Shown here: one piece after another, positions 7,180 to 13,592 of the stretch
Position numbering within the stretch: position 1 is the stretch's first letter
Layout of the letters: each line of letters opens with the position of its first letter
The notes under the pieces: model-generated
Database searches by the model: none
What the model saw: only the letters and a program-made list of their open reading frames with translations
Told to the model about the DNA's origin: nothing
Made by a program: the position numbers and the translations under genes
Assembly: GCA_029778515.1 (NCBI GenBank)
Contig: JAKOQD010000034.1
Coordinates: 1 to 34,711 of the forward strand
Length of the DNA stretch: 34,711 nt
Direction: 5' to 3'
Source: Actinomycetes bacterium
GTDB lineage: Bacteria; Actinomycetota; Actinomycetes; Propionibacteriales; Propionibacteriaceae

Positions 7180-8489
7180 GCCCGGTCCAGCAAGTCGTCG
7201 AGCACGCGGCAGCCGAACTCGAGGGACTCGGTGGGCACGCGCTCGTCCACACCATGGAAGAGCGCGACGAAGTCGAGTTCCGGCGGCAGCCGCAGCGGGG
7301 CGAACCCGAAGCAGCGCATACCCAGCCGCGACCAGGCCTTGGCGTCAGTGCCGCCGCTCATGATGAACGGGACGGCGACCGCACCCGGATCCTGGGTAAG
7401 GAGGCTGGCGGTCATGGCGTCGACGAGGTCGCCGTCGAAGGTGGTCTCGACCGCCACCTCGGAGATGGAAACCTCGTATCGCACCTTGTCGGGCAGCAGT
7501 CGAGCGATGGTGTCGTAGAACTCCTGCTCGTAGCCGGGCAGGAAGCGACCGTCGACGCCGGCGGTGGCGTGGCCGGGAATCACGTTGTGCTTGTAGCCGG
7601 CGTTCAACATGGTCGGGTTGGCGGTGTTCGACATGGTGGCGCCGACCATGCGGGCGATGGAGCCGAGCCGGGCGAGGGTGGTCTCGGCGTCGTCGGCGTT
7701 GACCTGGATGCCGAGCGCCTGCTCGACCGCATCCAGGAACTGCCGCTGCGCCGGATGGATGCGGGCGGGCCAGCTGTACTGCCCGATGTTCGTGACCGCC
7801 TCGGCGAGGCGGGTGATGGCGTTGTCGTCGCTGCGCATGGAACCGTGGCCGGCTGTGCCCTCGGCGATCAGGTCCAGCCAGGCGAGGCCCTTCTCCGCAG
7901 TCTGGATGAGGTAGAGGCGCTGGTCGGCGACGCTGATCGAGAAGCCGCCGACTTCACCGATCGCCTCGGTGCAGTCGGCGATGAGCTCGGGATGATTGTT
8001 GGCGAACCAGGTCGCGCCGAGCGGGCCGCCCGCCTCCTCGTCGGCGGTGAAGACGAGTCGGATGGGTCGCCGCGGGGCGCGTCCGGTGCGCATCCGGTCG
8101 CGGACGACGGCGAGGATGATGGCGTCGAAGTCCTTCATGTCGACCGCGCCGCGGCCCCACACGTAGCCGTCGATGATCTCGCCGGCGAACGGGTCCACCT
8201 GCCAGTCGGATGCGATCGCGGGAACGACGTCGGTGTGGCCGTGGATGAGCAGCGGCGGCAGCGAGGTGTCGCAGCCCTCGGGCGACCAGTCGGCGACCAG
8301 CGTGGTGCGCCGCGGCTCGGATTCGAAGAGTTCGGCGACGATGCCGACCTCGTCCAGCTTGGCGGCGACGTACTCGGCGGCTTCCCGCTCCCCCTTGGCT
8401 CCGGACGGCCCGAAGTTGGACGTATCGAAGCGGATCAGGTCGCTGCAGATTCCCGCGACTTCGTCGACGGCGGACGGGATGCTGGTCAT
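7176..8489 (-). CDS. M20-family metallopeptidase (ArgE/DapE/CPG2-like)
   Basis: 437-residue cytoplasmic zinc-dependent amidohydrolase/exopeptidase. Metal-site motifs are in order: LLIHGHTDVVP, GRGAVDMKD, TADEEAGG and a C-terminal FHGVDERVP. The dimerisation domain starts around TAGHGSMRSDDNAI. It belongs with the dipeptidase-like M20 proteins and not with true DapE, which in Actinobacteria is shorter. A box CAGGAT lies six bases before the ATG without a Shine-Dalgarno sequence, suggesting a leaderless mRNA. Confidence 0.9.
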   Translation of the reverse strand: MTSIPSAVDEVAGICSDLIRFDTSNFGPSGAKGEREAAEYVAAKLDEVGIVAELFESEPRRTTLVADWSPEGCDTSLPPLLIHGHTDVVPAIASDWQVDPFAGEIIDGYVWGRGAVDMKDFDAIILAVVRDRMRTGRAPRRPIRLVFTADEEAGGPLGATWFANNHPELIADCTEAIGEVGGFSISVADQRLYLIQTAEKGLAWLDLIAEGTAGHGSMRSDDNAITRLAEAVTNIGQYSWPARIHPAQRQFLDAVEQALGIQVNADDAETTLARLGSIARMVGATMSNTANPTMLNAGYKHNVIPGHATAGVDGRFLPGYEQEFYDTIARLLPDKVRYEVSISEVAVETTFDGDLVDAMTASLLTQDPGAVAVPFIMSGGTDAKAWSRLGMRCFGFAPLRLPPELDFVALFHGVDERVPTESLEFGCRVLDDLLDRA

Positions 8490-8655
8490 GGGCCCATCCT
8501 GCCATCCGGCTCACCTCGCCCTCGGCGACCGGGACGGACCGCGTCCGATCAATGGCTGGAGGTCGGCGAGTCGCGAAGACCCGTCACAACAGACGCGAAT
8601 CGGCTCACTCTGTACGCGCGATCGGCCCGTTTCGCAAACCGGGCCCCGGATTAGG

Positions 8656-8661
8656 TATAGT
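8656..8661 (+). promoter_or_regulatory. -10 box of the tRNA-Leu promoter
   Basis: TATAGT lies 35 bases before the mature tRNA 5' end, predicting a start near 8668 and a leader of about 29 nt. The leader contains a small hairpin (8671-8688). No clear -35 hexamer is visible. Confidence 0.55.
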
Positions 8662-8696
8662 GCTCTGGTTGTCCGGCACCACCCGGACGGCACCCT

Positions 8697-8782
8697 GTCC
8701 GGGTGGCGGAATAGGTAGACGCGCTAGCTTGAGGTGCTAGTGCCCTTTATCGGGCGTGGAGGTTCAAGTCCTCTCTCGGACA
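8697..8782 (+). tRNA. tRNA-Leu, anticodon GAG
   Basis: 86-nt class II tRNA. The acceptor GTCCGGG pairs with CTCGGAC (one G-T) and the discriminator is A. The anticodon stem CTAGC/GCTAG encloses loop TTGAGGT with anticodon GAG. A variable-arm hairpin (TGCCCTTTATCGGGCG) and T-arm GGAGG-TTCAAGT-CCTCT complete the fold. CCA is not encoded. GAG reads the CUC/CUU leucine codons. Confidence 0.97.
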
Positions 8783-8794
8783 CTCAGGGAACAT

Positions 8795-8823
8795 GGCTCT
8801 GACTAGGTGACACAGTCAGGGCC
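8795..8823. terminator. Hairpin after tRNA-Leu, possibly bidirectional
   Basis: GGCTCTGACT pairs with AGTCAGGGCC (10 bp, one G-T) around a 9-nt loop. There is no T-run, which is common in high-GC terminators. It lies between the tRNA (plus) and the end of the hypothetical gene at 8828 (minus), so it could end both transcripts. Confidence 0.5.
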
Positions 8824-8827
8824 GTCG

Positions 8828-9169
8828 TCATGTCCGGGGCCTTGCACAACATATGCACAACATCTGCCGGCGCAGCTGGCCCTCTGATGGCCACCGGTGG
8901 ACACGTGTGATCAGGACCAGCGGGAGGCGAGTGTCGCCGCTGTCCGAAGGCGCGGATGCGCTGAGGCTGATGGGTACGGCGTCGGCCGGCTCGTTCCAGG
9001 TGGTCGCGATGTCGTCGCTCACGTCGCGAAGCGTCGCCGAGCACCACTTCGGGACGCGTCCGCGGGCCGGGATCAGGGCGCTTCGGCCGCACCACCCGCA
9101 GAGAACTTCTTGCCCGGGGCGTCGGTGGCCACCTGCCCTGGTTGCGTCGCCCGCAGGGTCGCTGTTCAT
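8828..9169 (-). CDS. Small hypothetical protein with a zinc-finger-like CxxC...C motif
   Basis: 113 codons' worth of open frame. The start is well supported: AGGAGGT six bases before the ATG, and a plausible promoter (TTGCAA 9214-9209, 16 bp, TACGGT 9192-9187). The N-terminal part reads LCGWCGRSALIPARGRVPKW then CSATLR. From memory this resembles small actinobacterial phage/plasmid-type proteins that continue CSxxC, but here the fourth cysteine position is Leu47. High GC at third positions persists to about residue 95; the last ~20 residues look less coding. No function can be named. It may be a decayed mobile-element gene. Confidence 0.55.
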   Translation of the reverse strand: MNSDPAGDATRAGGHRRPGQEVLCGWCGRSALIPARGRVPKWCSATLRDVSDDIATTWNEPADAVPISLSASAPSDSGDTRLPLVLITRVHRWPSEGQLRRQMLCICCARPRT

Positions 9170-9316
9170 TGCCTTACCTCCTCGCCACCGTAGGCGATAA
9201 CGCTCTCGTTGCAACGACATGTTGAGAGTGGATTCCAAAGGCGACTTGGAGATGGTCAGATCCGGGGTTCGAAGCCCGCCGGGGGCCGAAAGCTGGCAGG
9301 CCATGACGCGTCGCGT

Positions 9317-9322
9317 TATAGT
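9317..9322 (+). promoter_or_regulatory. -10 box of higBA, leaderless arrangement
   Basis: TATAGT ends six bases before the higB GTG, and no Shine-Dalgarno sequence precedes it. Transcription would therefore begin at or within a base or two of the start codon. The preceding GACGCGTC (9304-9311) is a perfect palindrome that might be part of an antitoxin operator. Confidence 0.5.
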
Positions 9323-9328
9323 GGTGTC

Positions 9329-9610
9329 GTGATCAGGTCCTTCCGGGAAACTGCAACGGAACTGTTGTGGTCACGGAAACGCAGCCGGTCGTTCGATCAC
9401 CGGATCGAACGCGTCGCATTGCGAAAGCTGGTCATGCTCGACGCCGCCGAGACGCTCGAAGACCTGAGGGTTCCACCCGGCAACAGGCTCGAAGCGCTCC
9501 GTGGTGACAGAGCCGGCCAGCACAGCATCAGGTTCAACCAGCAATGGCGGATCTGCTTCGCCTGGACCGAGGCCGGGCCGGCCGACGTCGAGATCGTCGA
9601 CTACCACTGA
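9329..9610 (+). CDS. higB: HigB-type toxin (RelE/ParE superfamily)
   Basis: 93-residue predicted ribosome-dependent mRNA interferase. Matching family features are the N-terminal helices, the motif LEDLRVPPGNRLEALRGDRA, and C-terminal GQHSIRFNQQWRICFAWT followed by VEIVDYH, characteristic of HigB. The toxin gene precedes the antitoxin, the inverted order typical of higBA. The GTG start directly follows a -10 box; higA follows after 11 bases. Confidence 0.92.
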   Translation: MIRSFRETATELLWSRKRSRSFDHRIERVALRKLVMLDAAETLEDLRVPPGNRLEALRGDRAGQHSIRFNQQWRICFAWTEAGPADVEIVDYH

Positions 9611-9621
9611 ACGAGGTGCCC

Positions 9622-9915
9622 ATGACCACCATCGCTCCCATCCACCCCGGCGAGATCCTCGCCGAGGAGTTCCTCGCGCCCCTGGAGATTTCCCAGAACC
9701 GGCTCGCCGTCGCGATCGGCGTCCCACCGCGCCGAATCAACGAGATCGTCCACGGCAAGCGCCGCATCACCGCCGACACCGCGCTGCGGCTGGCACGCTA
9801 CTTCGGGACCACCGACCGCTTCTGGCTTAACCTCCAGACCCGGTTCGACCTGGAGACCGAGAAGGACCAACTCGGCACCGCCCTCGACCAGATCGAACCC
9901 CTCCGCACCGCCTGA
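9622..9915 (+). CDS. higA: HigA-family antitoxin (XRE helix-turn-helix)
   Basis: 97-residue DNA-binding antitoxin that should neutralise HigB and repress the operon. IHPGEILAEEFLAPLEISQN opens the HigA signature. The helix-turn-helix is NRLAVAIGVPPRRINEIVHG with KRRITADTALRLARYFG. The ATG is preceded by ACGAGG with good spacing. A strong terminator follows at 10011. Confidence 0.94.
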   Translation: MTTIAPIHPGEILAEEFLAPLEISQNRLAVAIGVPPRRINEIVHGKRRITADTALRLARYFGTTDRFWLNLQTRFDLETEKDQLGTALDQIEPLRTA

Positions 9916-10010
9916 GCTGCACCGATCCGAGTGACCGGCGCTCCGCGCGCAGCCGTGGATGCACATCGTGTAGTCGCGCTTAACGATGGCCGGTCGACCG
10001 CATGGAGCGA

Positions 10011-10040
10011 AGCCCCTAGTCAAATGACTAGGGGCTTTTT
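10011..10040 (+). terminator. Strong intrinsic terminator
   Basis: AGCCCCTAGTCA and TGACTAGGGGCT form a perfect 12-bp stem around AA, followed by a T-run (10036-10040). It is the best Rho-independent terminator in the window. It ends higBA 95 bp after the higA stop and insulates the convergent gene that ends at 10132. Between 9916 and 10010 I see no gene. Confidence 0.9.
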
Positions 10041-10131
10041 CGTGTCGAAAGCGAACGGGCAAGATCCTGTACCGAACACGGTTCAAGATCGTGCACGCTA
10101 CCCGAGCCTGGGCCAGTTCGCCCTCAGATCG

Positions 10132-11607
10132 TCAGCGCCCGGCGCTCCAGAACCGCTGGTAGATGCCAGTGGACGGCGCAATCAAGAGCTCGCGGTAGGC
10201 GTCCTCGCTGAGCGCCAGCGCGGTGCCTGCTATCGAATGCGAACCGACGAAGGAGACCCCGATGCCTGCGCGGCCCGCGTCCAGGCCGAACCCGAGCAGC
10301 TCCAGCGTCGTGGGCAGCACGCTCAGCTGGTCGGCGGACTCCCGGGTGAGCTGCATCCCGTCCGGGCTCCAAACCCGGAAGACCACAGTCCGCTTCTCCG
10401 CAGCGCTCAGGACATCACGGAAGGCGTCCTGGTCACCTGTGCCCTTCAGGTGGTCACCCATCACCATCACCACGGTGTCGTCCAGATAGCCCGCCTGCTC
10501 GGCGTGTTCCAGGAGGCCGGCCACAGCTTTCATCGAGCAGGTGATCGCGGACGCCATCGGAACTTCGTGCTCGGCCTCGCAATCCGGGTAGACGCCGGCC
10601 GGCTCATGGGTGTCCAGGGTCAGGACGGTCAGGTTGAACGGCTGGCCGCCGGCATGCAGTTCGTCCAGCACATCGGCGGCGTGCTTCAACGTATGCGAAT
10701 CCGCCAGCCCCCATTCTTCCGAGATGAAGTCGCTGGAATCGGTGCCCTTCCAGTGCTCCAGTCCCAGCACCTCGGTGTAGCCGTGGTCGGCCAGGTAGAC
10801 GCCCTTGCCGGCGAAGTCGTCGTCTGCGCCGCCGACGAAGACGCTCCGGTACCCCTGCCCGGCGAGCACGTCGCCCAGACAGGTCGCCCCGGGCAGGTAG
10901 TAATCGATCTCCTCACCCAGCCGGTTCAGGTCCACACTTCCGCTGGCGAGCTCGCTCTTCAGCGGGATGCCGCACTGCGTGCTGACCACGCCGGCCATCG
11001 TCCAGCCGCCGCCCTGGTACTGGCTCAAGCCCTCGTAGGTCACCCAGCCGTCGCCGGTGGCGGCATCGAGATCAGCCAGCAGGTTCTCCCCCATTAGCGC
11101 CGCATCGCCGTAGGTGTTCTCACCTGACTCGAGGTAGATCGTGACCAGGTTCCTCGGCTTGGCCGGGACACTGGTCACCGCCGGCTCGACGTAGTGCGCG
11201 GCGATCGAGGTCTCCGACAACTGCGCGATCGCGAACTCCGGGACACCCGCCACCGAGAGGAGCACCGTGAAGCCCACCGCCAGCGACACCGCCGGGATCA
11301 GCTTTGCCCGCCGCTTGGCCCCCAGCCGCGAGCGGAAGCGTCGCGTCCCCAGCGCGAGCAGCACCACGACCACGACTGGCAGTCCGAGGCACCACACCGC
11401 CACCTCGACGGCCAGCGAGTTGTTGCCGATGCCCTTTCCCGCGCCGATCGGCAGGTTGGCGACAATCTGGTCGAAGCTCACCTCACCGAAGCGGACGCGG
11501 ATCCATGCCGCCAGCGCGCAGAAGATCAGCGCGAGCGCGAGCAGCGTCCAGTTGGCCCAGCGTCGCAGGGCCGGCAGGATCCGGTGCTGTGGCTTGTCGG
11601 GAGGCAT
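10132..11607 (-). CDS. OpgB-like phosphoglycerol transferase (sulfatase/LTA synthase superfamily)
   Basis: 491-residue membrane enzyme with three N-terminal hydrophobic helices (about 18-36, 67-87, 103-123) and a large extracytoplasmic alkaline-phosphatase-fold domain. Metal and nucleophile sites are visible: IYLESGENTYGD (Glu160), WTMAGVVSTQCGIPL with candidate nucleophile Thr203, LTLDTHEPAG and GDH at 384-386. The QCGIPL, ATCLGDVL and SVFVGGADDDFAGKG segments match E. coli OpgB more than LtaS. It likely transfers a glycerol-phosphate or similar group to a surface glycan or lipid. TAGAAT nine bases before the ATG suggests a near-leaderless mRNA. Confidence 0.82.
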   Translation of the reverse strand: MPPDKPQHRILPALRRWANWTLLALALIFCALAAWIRVRFGEVSFDQIVANLPIGAGKGIGNNSLAVEVAVWCLGLPVVVVVLLALGTRRFRSRLGAKRRAKLIPAVSLAVGFTVLLSVAGVPEFAIAQLSETSIAAHYVEPAVTSVPAKPRNLVTIYLESGENTYGDAALMGENLLADLDAATGDGWVTYEGLSQYQGGGWTMAGVVSTQCGIPLKSELASGSVDLNRLGEEIDYYLPGATCLGDVLAGQGYRSVFVGGADDDFAGKGVYLADHGYTEVLGLEHWKGTDSSDFISEEWGLADSHTLKHAADVLDELHAGGQPFNLTVLTLDTHEPAGVYPDCEAEHEVPMASAITCSMKAVAGLLEHAEQAGYLDDTVVMVMGDHLKGTGDQDAFRDVLSAAEKRTVVFRVWSPDGMQLTRESADQLSVLPTTLELLGFGLDAGRAGIGVSFVGSHSIAGTALALSEDAYRELLIAPSTGIYQRFWSAGR

Positions 11608-11692
11608 TGTCGAGCGATTCTACCAACCCCGACGCAGCGGCTCGTGACGCCGAATTTGCGTCAGTGTCCCCGGACAAGTGGCATCAGCTGGT

Positions 11693-11732
11693 CGGGCTTG
11701 TCGGCTCAGCTTTGGTTGAGTCGACAAGCCCG
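11693..11732. terminator. 11-bp hairpin between the dhaK remnant and the OpgB-like gene
   Basis: CGGGCTTGTCG (11693-11703) and CGACAAGCCCG (11722-11732) are perfect arms, with an inner CTCA/TGAG. It starts 17 bp after the dhaK remnant's stop on the minus strand. There is no T-run. It probably survives as the terminator of the former dha transcript. Confidence 0.5.
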
Positions 11733-11748
11733 GAAGCGGTTTCCCGGC

Positions 11749-12279
11749 TCAGAAGATGCGGTTCACGATCGACGCAGGGGCTTCGAGCAGTGTCGCGATC
11801 TCGTCGTCCAGCTTGACCAGGGTCAGCGATGCCCCGGCCATTTCCAGGCTGGTGCAGTATTCGCCGACATAGCTGCGTGCAACCGTGATGCCCTGGTCGG
11901 CCAGCTTCTGCGCGGCGATGCCGAACAGCAGGTAGAGCTCACTGATCGGGGTACCGCCCAGACCGTTGATCATCAGCGCCACTCGGTCGCCGGAGGCGTG
12001 CGGCCGGTCGGTTACGACGGCCCCGAGCAACTCGTCCACGATCTCTTCGGCGCTGACCAGCTTGGCGCGACGCCGTCCGGGCTCACCGTGGATGCCCACC
12101 CCGACCGCCATCTCGTCATCACCGAGATCGAACAGCGGACTGCCCTTCGCGGGCGGCGTACACGCGGTGAGCGCGATGCCCATGGTTCGGGTCACCGAGT
12201 TGACCTTCTCGCCGATCGCCCTGACCTCCGCCAGCGTCGCACCCTGCTCGCTCTTGACCCCATACCGCACGCCGGCCAT
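11749..12279 (-). pseudogene. dhaK: Dihydroxyacetone kinase subunit DhaK, C-terminal fragment
   Basis: 176 codons match the C-terminal half of DhaK: EQGATLAEVRAIGEKVNS, TRTMGIALTACTPPAKG, GVGIHGEPGRRRAK with the substrate-binding His, and VGEYCTSLEMAGASLTL. Full DhaK is about 330-355 residues; the N-terminal half with the rest of the dihydroxyacetone site is absent, and no dhaL or dhaM follows. The ATG at 12279 lies within sequence derived from the histidine-kinase fragment, with AGGAG about ten bases upstream, so a truncated protein may still be made. I regard it as a remnant. Confidence 0.85.
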
Positions 12280-12400
12280 CGTTCATGGTCTCCTGGGCGG
12301 CCTGTTGGGCCTGGGTGAGCGCGGGCAACGGATCCTCTCCGTGGCTGGCGGCCGCGTGCGCGTCCGCGATTCGGAGAGCGATCGTGGCCAGCCCGCCTTG
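12260..12400 (-). pseudogene. Histidine-kinase fragment (HisKA_3-like)
   Basis: In a third frame the minus strand reads QGGLATIALRIADAHAAA, then PLPALTQAQQAAQETMNDGR and RAVW. This resembles the dimerisation helices of NarL-type sensor kinases, where HD..AQGLATI and later RRAVWAL occur. It is joined upstream to a GAF fragment and downstream to dhaK, each time with loss of the intervening domains and a change of frame at the GAF side. It cannot encode a working kinase. Confidence 0.6.
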
Positions 12401-12582
12401 CGGTAGGTGTGGCTGACCTGGTCGATCAGGCACAACGAGCCGCTGCGGCAACCCAGCAGTTCGACCGCGCTCCGCAGGATGCGTCCCAGCAGCGGTTGCA
12501 GCCGGAATTCCCCGGCGAGGTCGTTTGCCACCTCGGCCAGCACATCAACTGATGCCCGCTCCCGCGCGTCCGCCTGCGTCAT
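12401..12582 (-). pseudogene. GAF-domain sensor, N-terminal fragment
   Basis: ATG 12582 with GGGGGA upstream begins MTQADARERASVDVLAEVAN, then DLAGEFRLQPLLGRILRSAV and ELLGCRSGSLCLID. This is the start of a GAF domain as found in GAF-linked kinases or regulators. Homology stops after HTYRK (about 12401). The open frame runs on to 12283 with arginine/proline-rich residues that are the histidine-kinase piece read out of frame. It is the upstream end of the three-part mosaic. Confidence 0.65.
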
Positions 12583-12683
12583 AGCCGTCCCCCGCCCTAT
12601 CCAGCCACTCAAGATTCGCGCGGCCGGCTCCCAGATGGAAGGCCTCAAGCCTGGGCGAAGCTACTGACTGGTCGAGAGGGGAC

Positions 12684-13592
12684 TCAGCCGGCGTAGGCGA
12701 CCGCGATCGCAGCGCCGAGCTGAGCGTTGTGCTTCACCAGGGCGATGTTCGCGCGCAGCGACTCGCCGTCCGACAACTCGACGATTCGGCCGAGCAGGAA
12801 GGGCGTGATCGCTGCACCAGTGATCCCCTGCTCGTCAGCCTCGGCGACGGCCCGGGCGATCAGGGCACCGATCTCAGCCTCAGGAATCTCGTCTTCGATC
12901 GGGATCGGGTTGGCCACGACCAGGCCGCCAGCCAGCCCAAGGTCCCACTTGGCGTGCATCGCCGCGGCGATCTCTGCCGCAGCATCCAGGCGCAGCGGCG
13001 AGCGGAAGCCACTGGAGCGGGAATAGAAGGACGGGAACTCGTCCGAGCCGACCGAGATCACCGGCACGCCGAGTGTCTCCAGCACCTCCAGGGTGCGGCC
13101 GATGTCCAACAGCGACTTCACCCCGGCACTGACCACGGCAACATCGGTGAGGCTCAACTCGGTGAGGTCGGCGGAGACGTCCATGCTCGACTCGGCGCCG
13201 CGATGGACACCACCAAGGCCGCCGGTGACGAACACCTTGATGCCGGCGAGGGCGGCCAGGCGCATCGTTGAGGCCACCGTGGTCGCCCCGTGCTCCTTGC
13301 GCGCCACCACGTAGGGCAGGTCGCGGATGCTCACCTTGCGCACGTTCTCGTCAGACCCCAGCAGGTCGAGCTCGGCGTCGGACAGCCCGATCCGCGGCAC
13401 GCCGTGGAGGATCGCGATCGTGGCCGGGACCGCGCCGCCGTCGCGGATGATCTGTTCCACTTCGCGGGCGGTCTGGACATTCTTCGGGTACGGCATGCCG
13501 TGGCTGATGATGGTCGACTCCAGGGCGACCACCGGCTTACCGGACGCCAGGGCTTCGCGCACCTCATCGGTCAGTGCGAGCAGCGGGTTCAT
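12684..13592 (-). CDS. psuG: Pseudouridine-5'-phosphate glycosidase
   Basis: Splits pseudouridine 5'-phosphate into uracil and ribose 5-phosphate by breaking the C-glycosidic bond. The 302-residue protein has the family hallmarks PVVALESTIISHGMPYPKN, KEHGATTVASTM, FVTGGLGGVHRGAESSMDVS and SVGSDEFPSFYSR, which form the Mn-binding active site. ATG overlaps the psuK stop (ATGA), so kinase and glycosidase are translationally coupled. Confidence 0.97.
   Translation of the reverse strand: MNPLLALTDEVREALASGKPVVALESTIISHGMPYPKNVQTAREVEQIIRDGGAVPATIAILHGVPRIGLSDAELDLLGSDENVRKVSIRDLPYVVARKEHGATTVASTMRLAALAGIKVFVTGGLGGVHRGAESSMDVSADLTELSLTDVAVVSAGVKSLLDIGRTLEVLETLGVPVISVGSDEFPSFYSRSSGFRSPLRLDAAAEIAAAMHAKWDLGLAGGLVVANPIPIEDEIPEAEIGALIARAVAEADEQGITGAAITPFLLGRIVELSDGESLRANIALVKHNAQLGAAIAVAYAG

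Noticed and set aside
6729..8654. Plus-strand open frame across the methyltransferase and M20 genes
   Set aside because: Low-complexity Arg/Gly/Val-rich translation opposite two well-supported genes.
9259..9288. T-arm-like sequence (GGGGTTCGAAGCCC) suggesting a tRNA or attachment-site remnant
   Set aside because: No matching acceptor, anticodon or D arm can be folded upstream, the T-stem pairs poorly, and no copy of a tRNA end from this window is present.
10071..10107. Imperfect repeat of CAAGATC around ACCGAACACGGT
   Set aside because: Arms are short and mismatched, and it does not match the 49-bp hairpin family.
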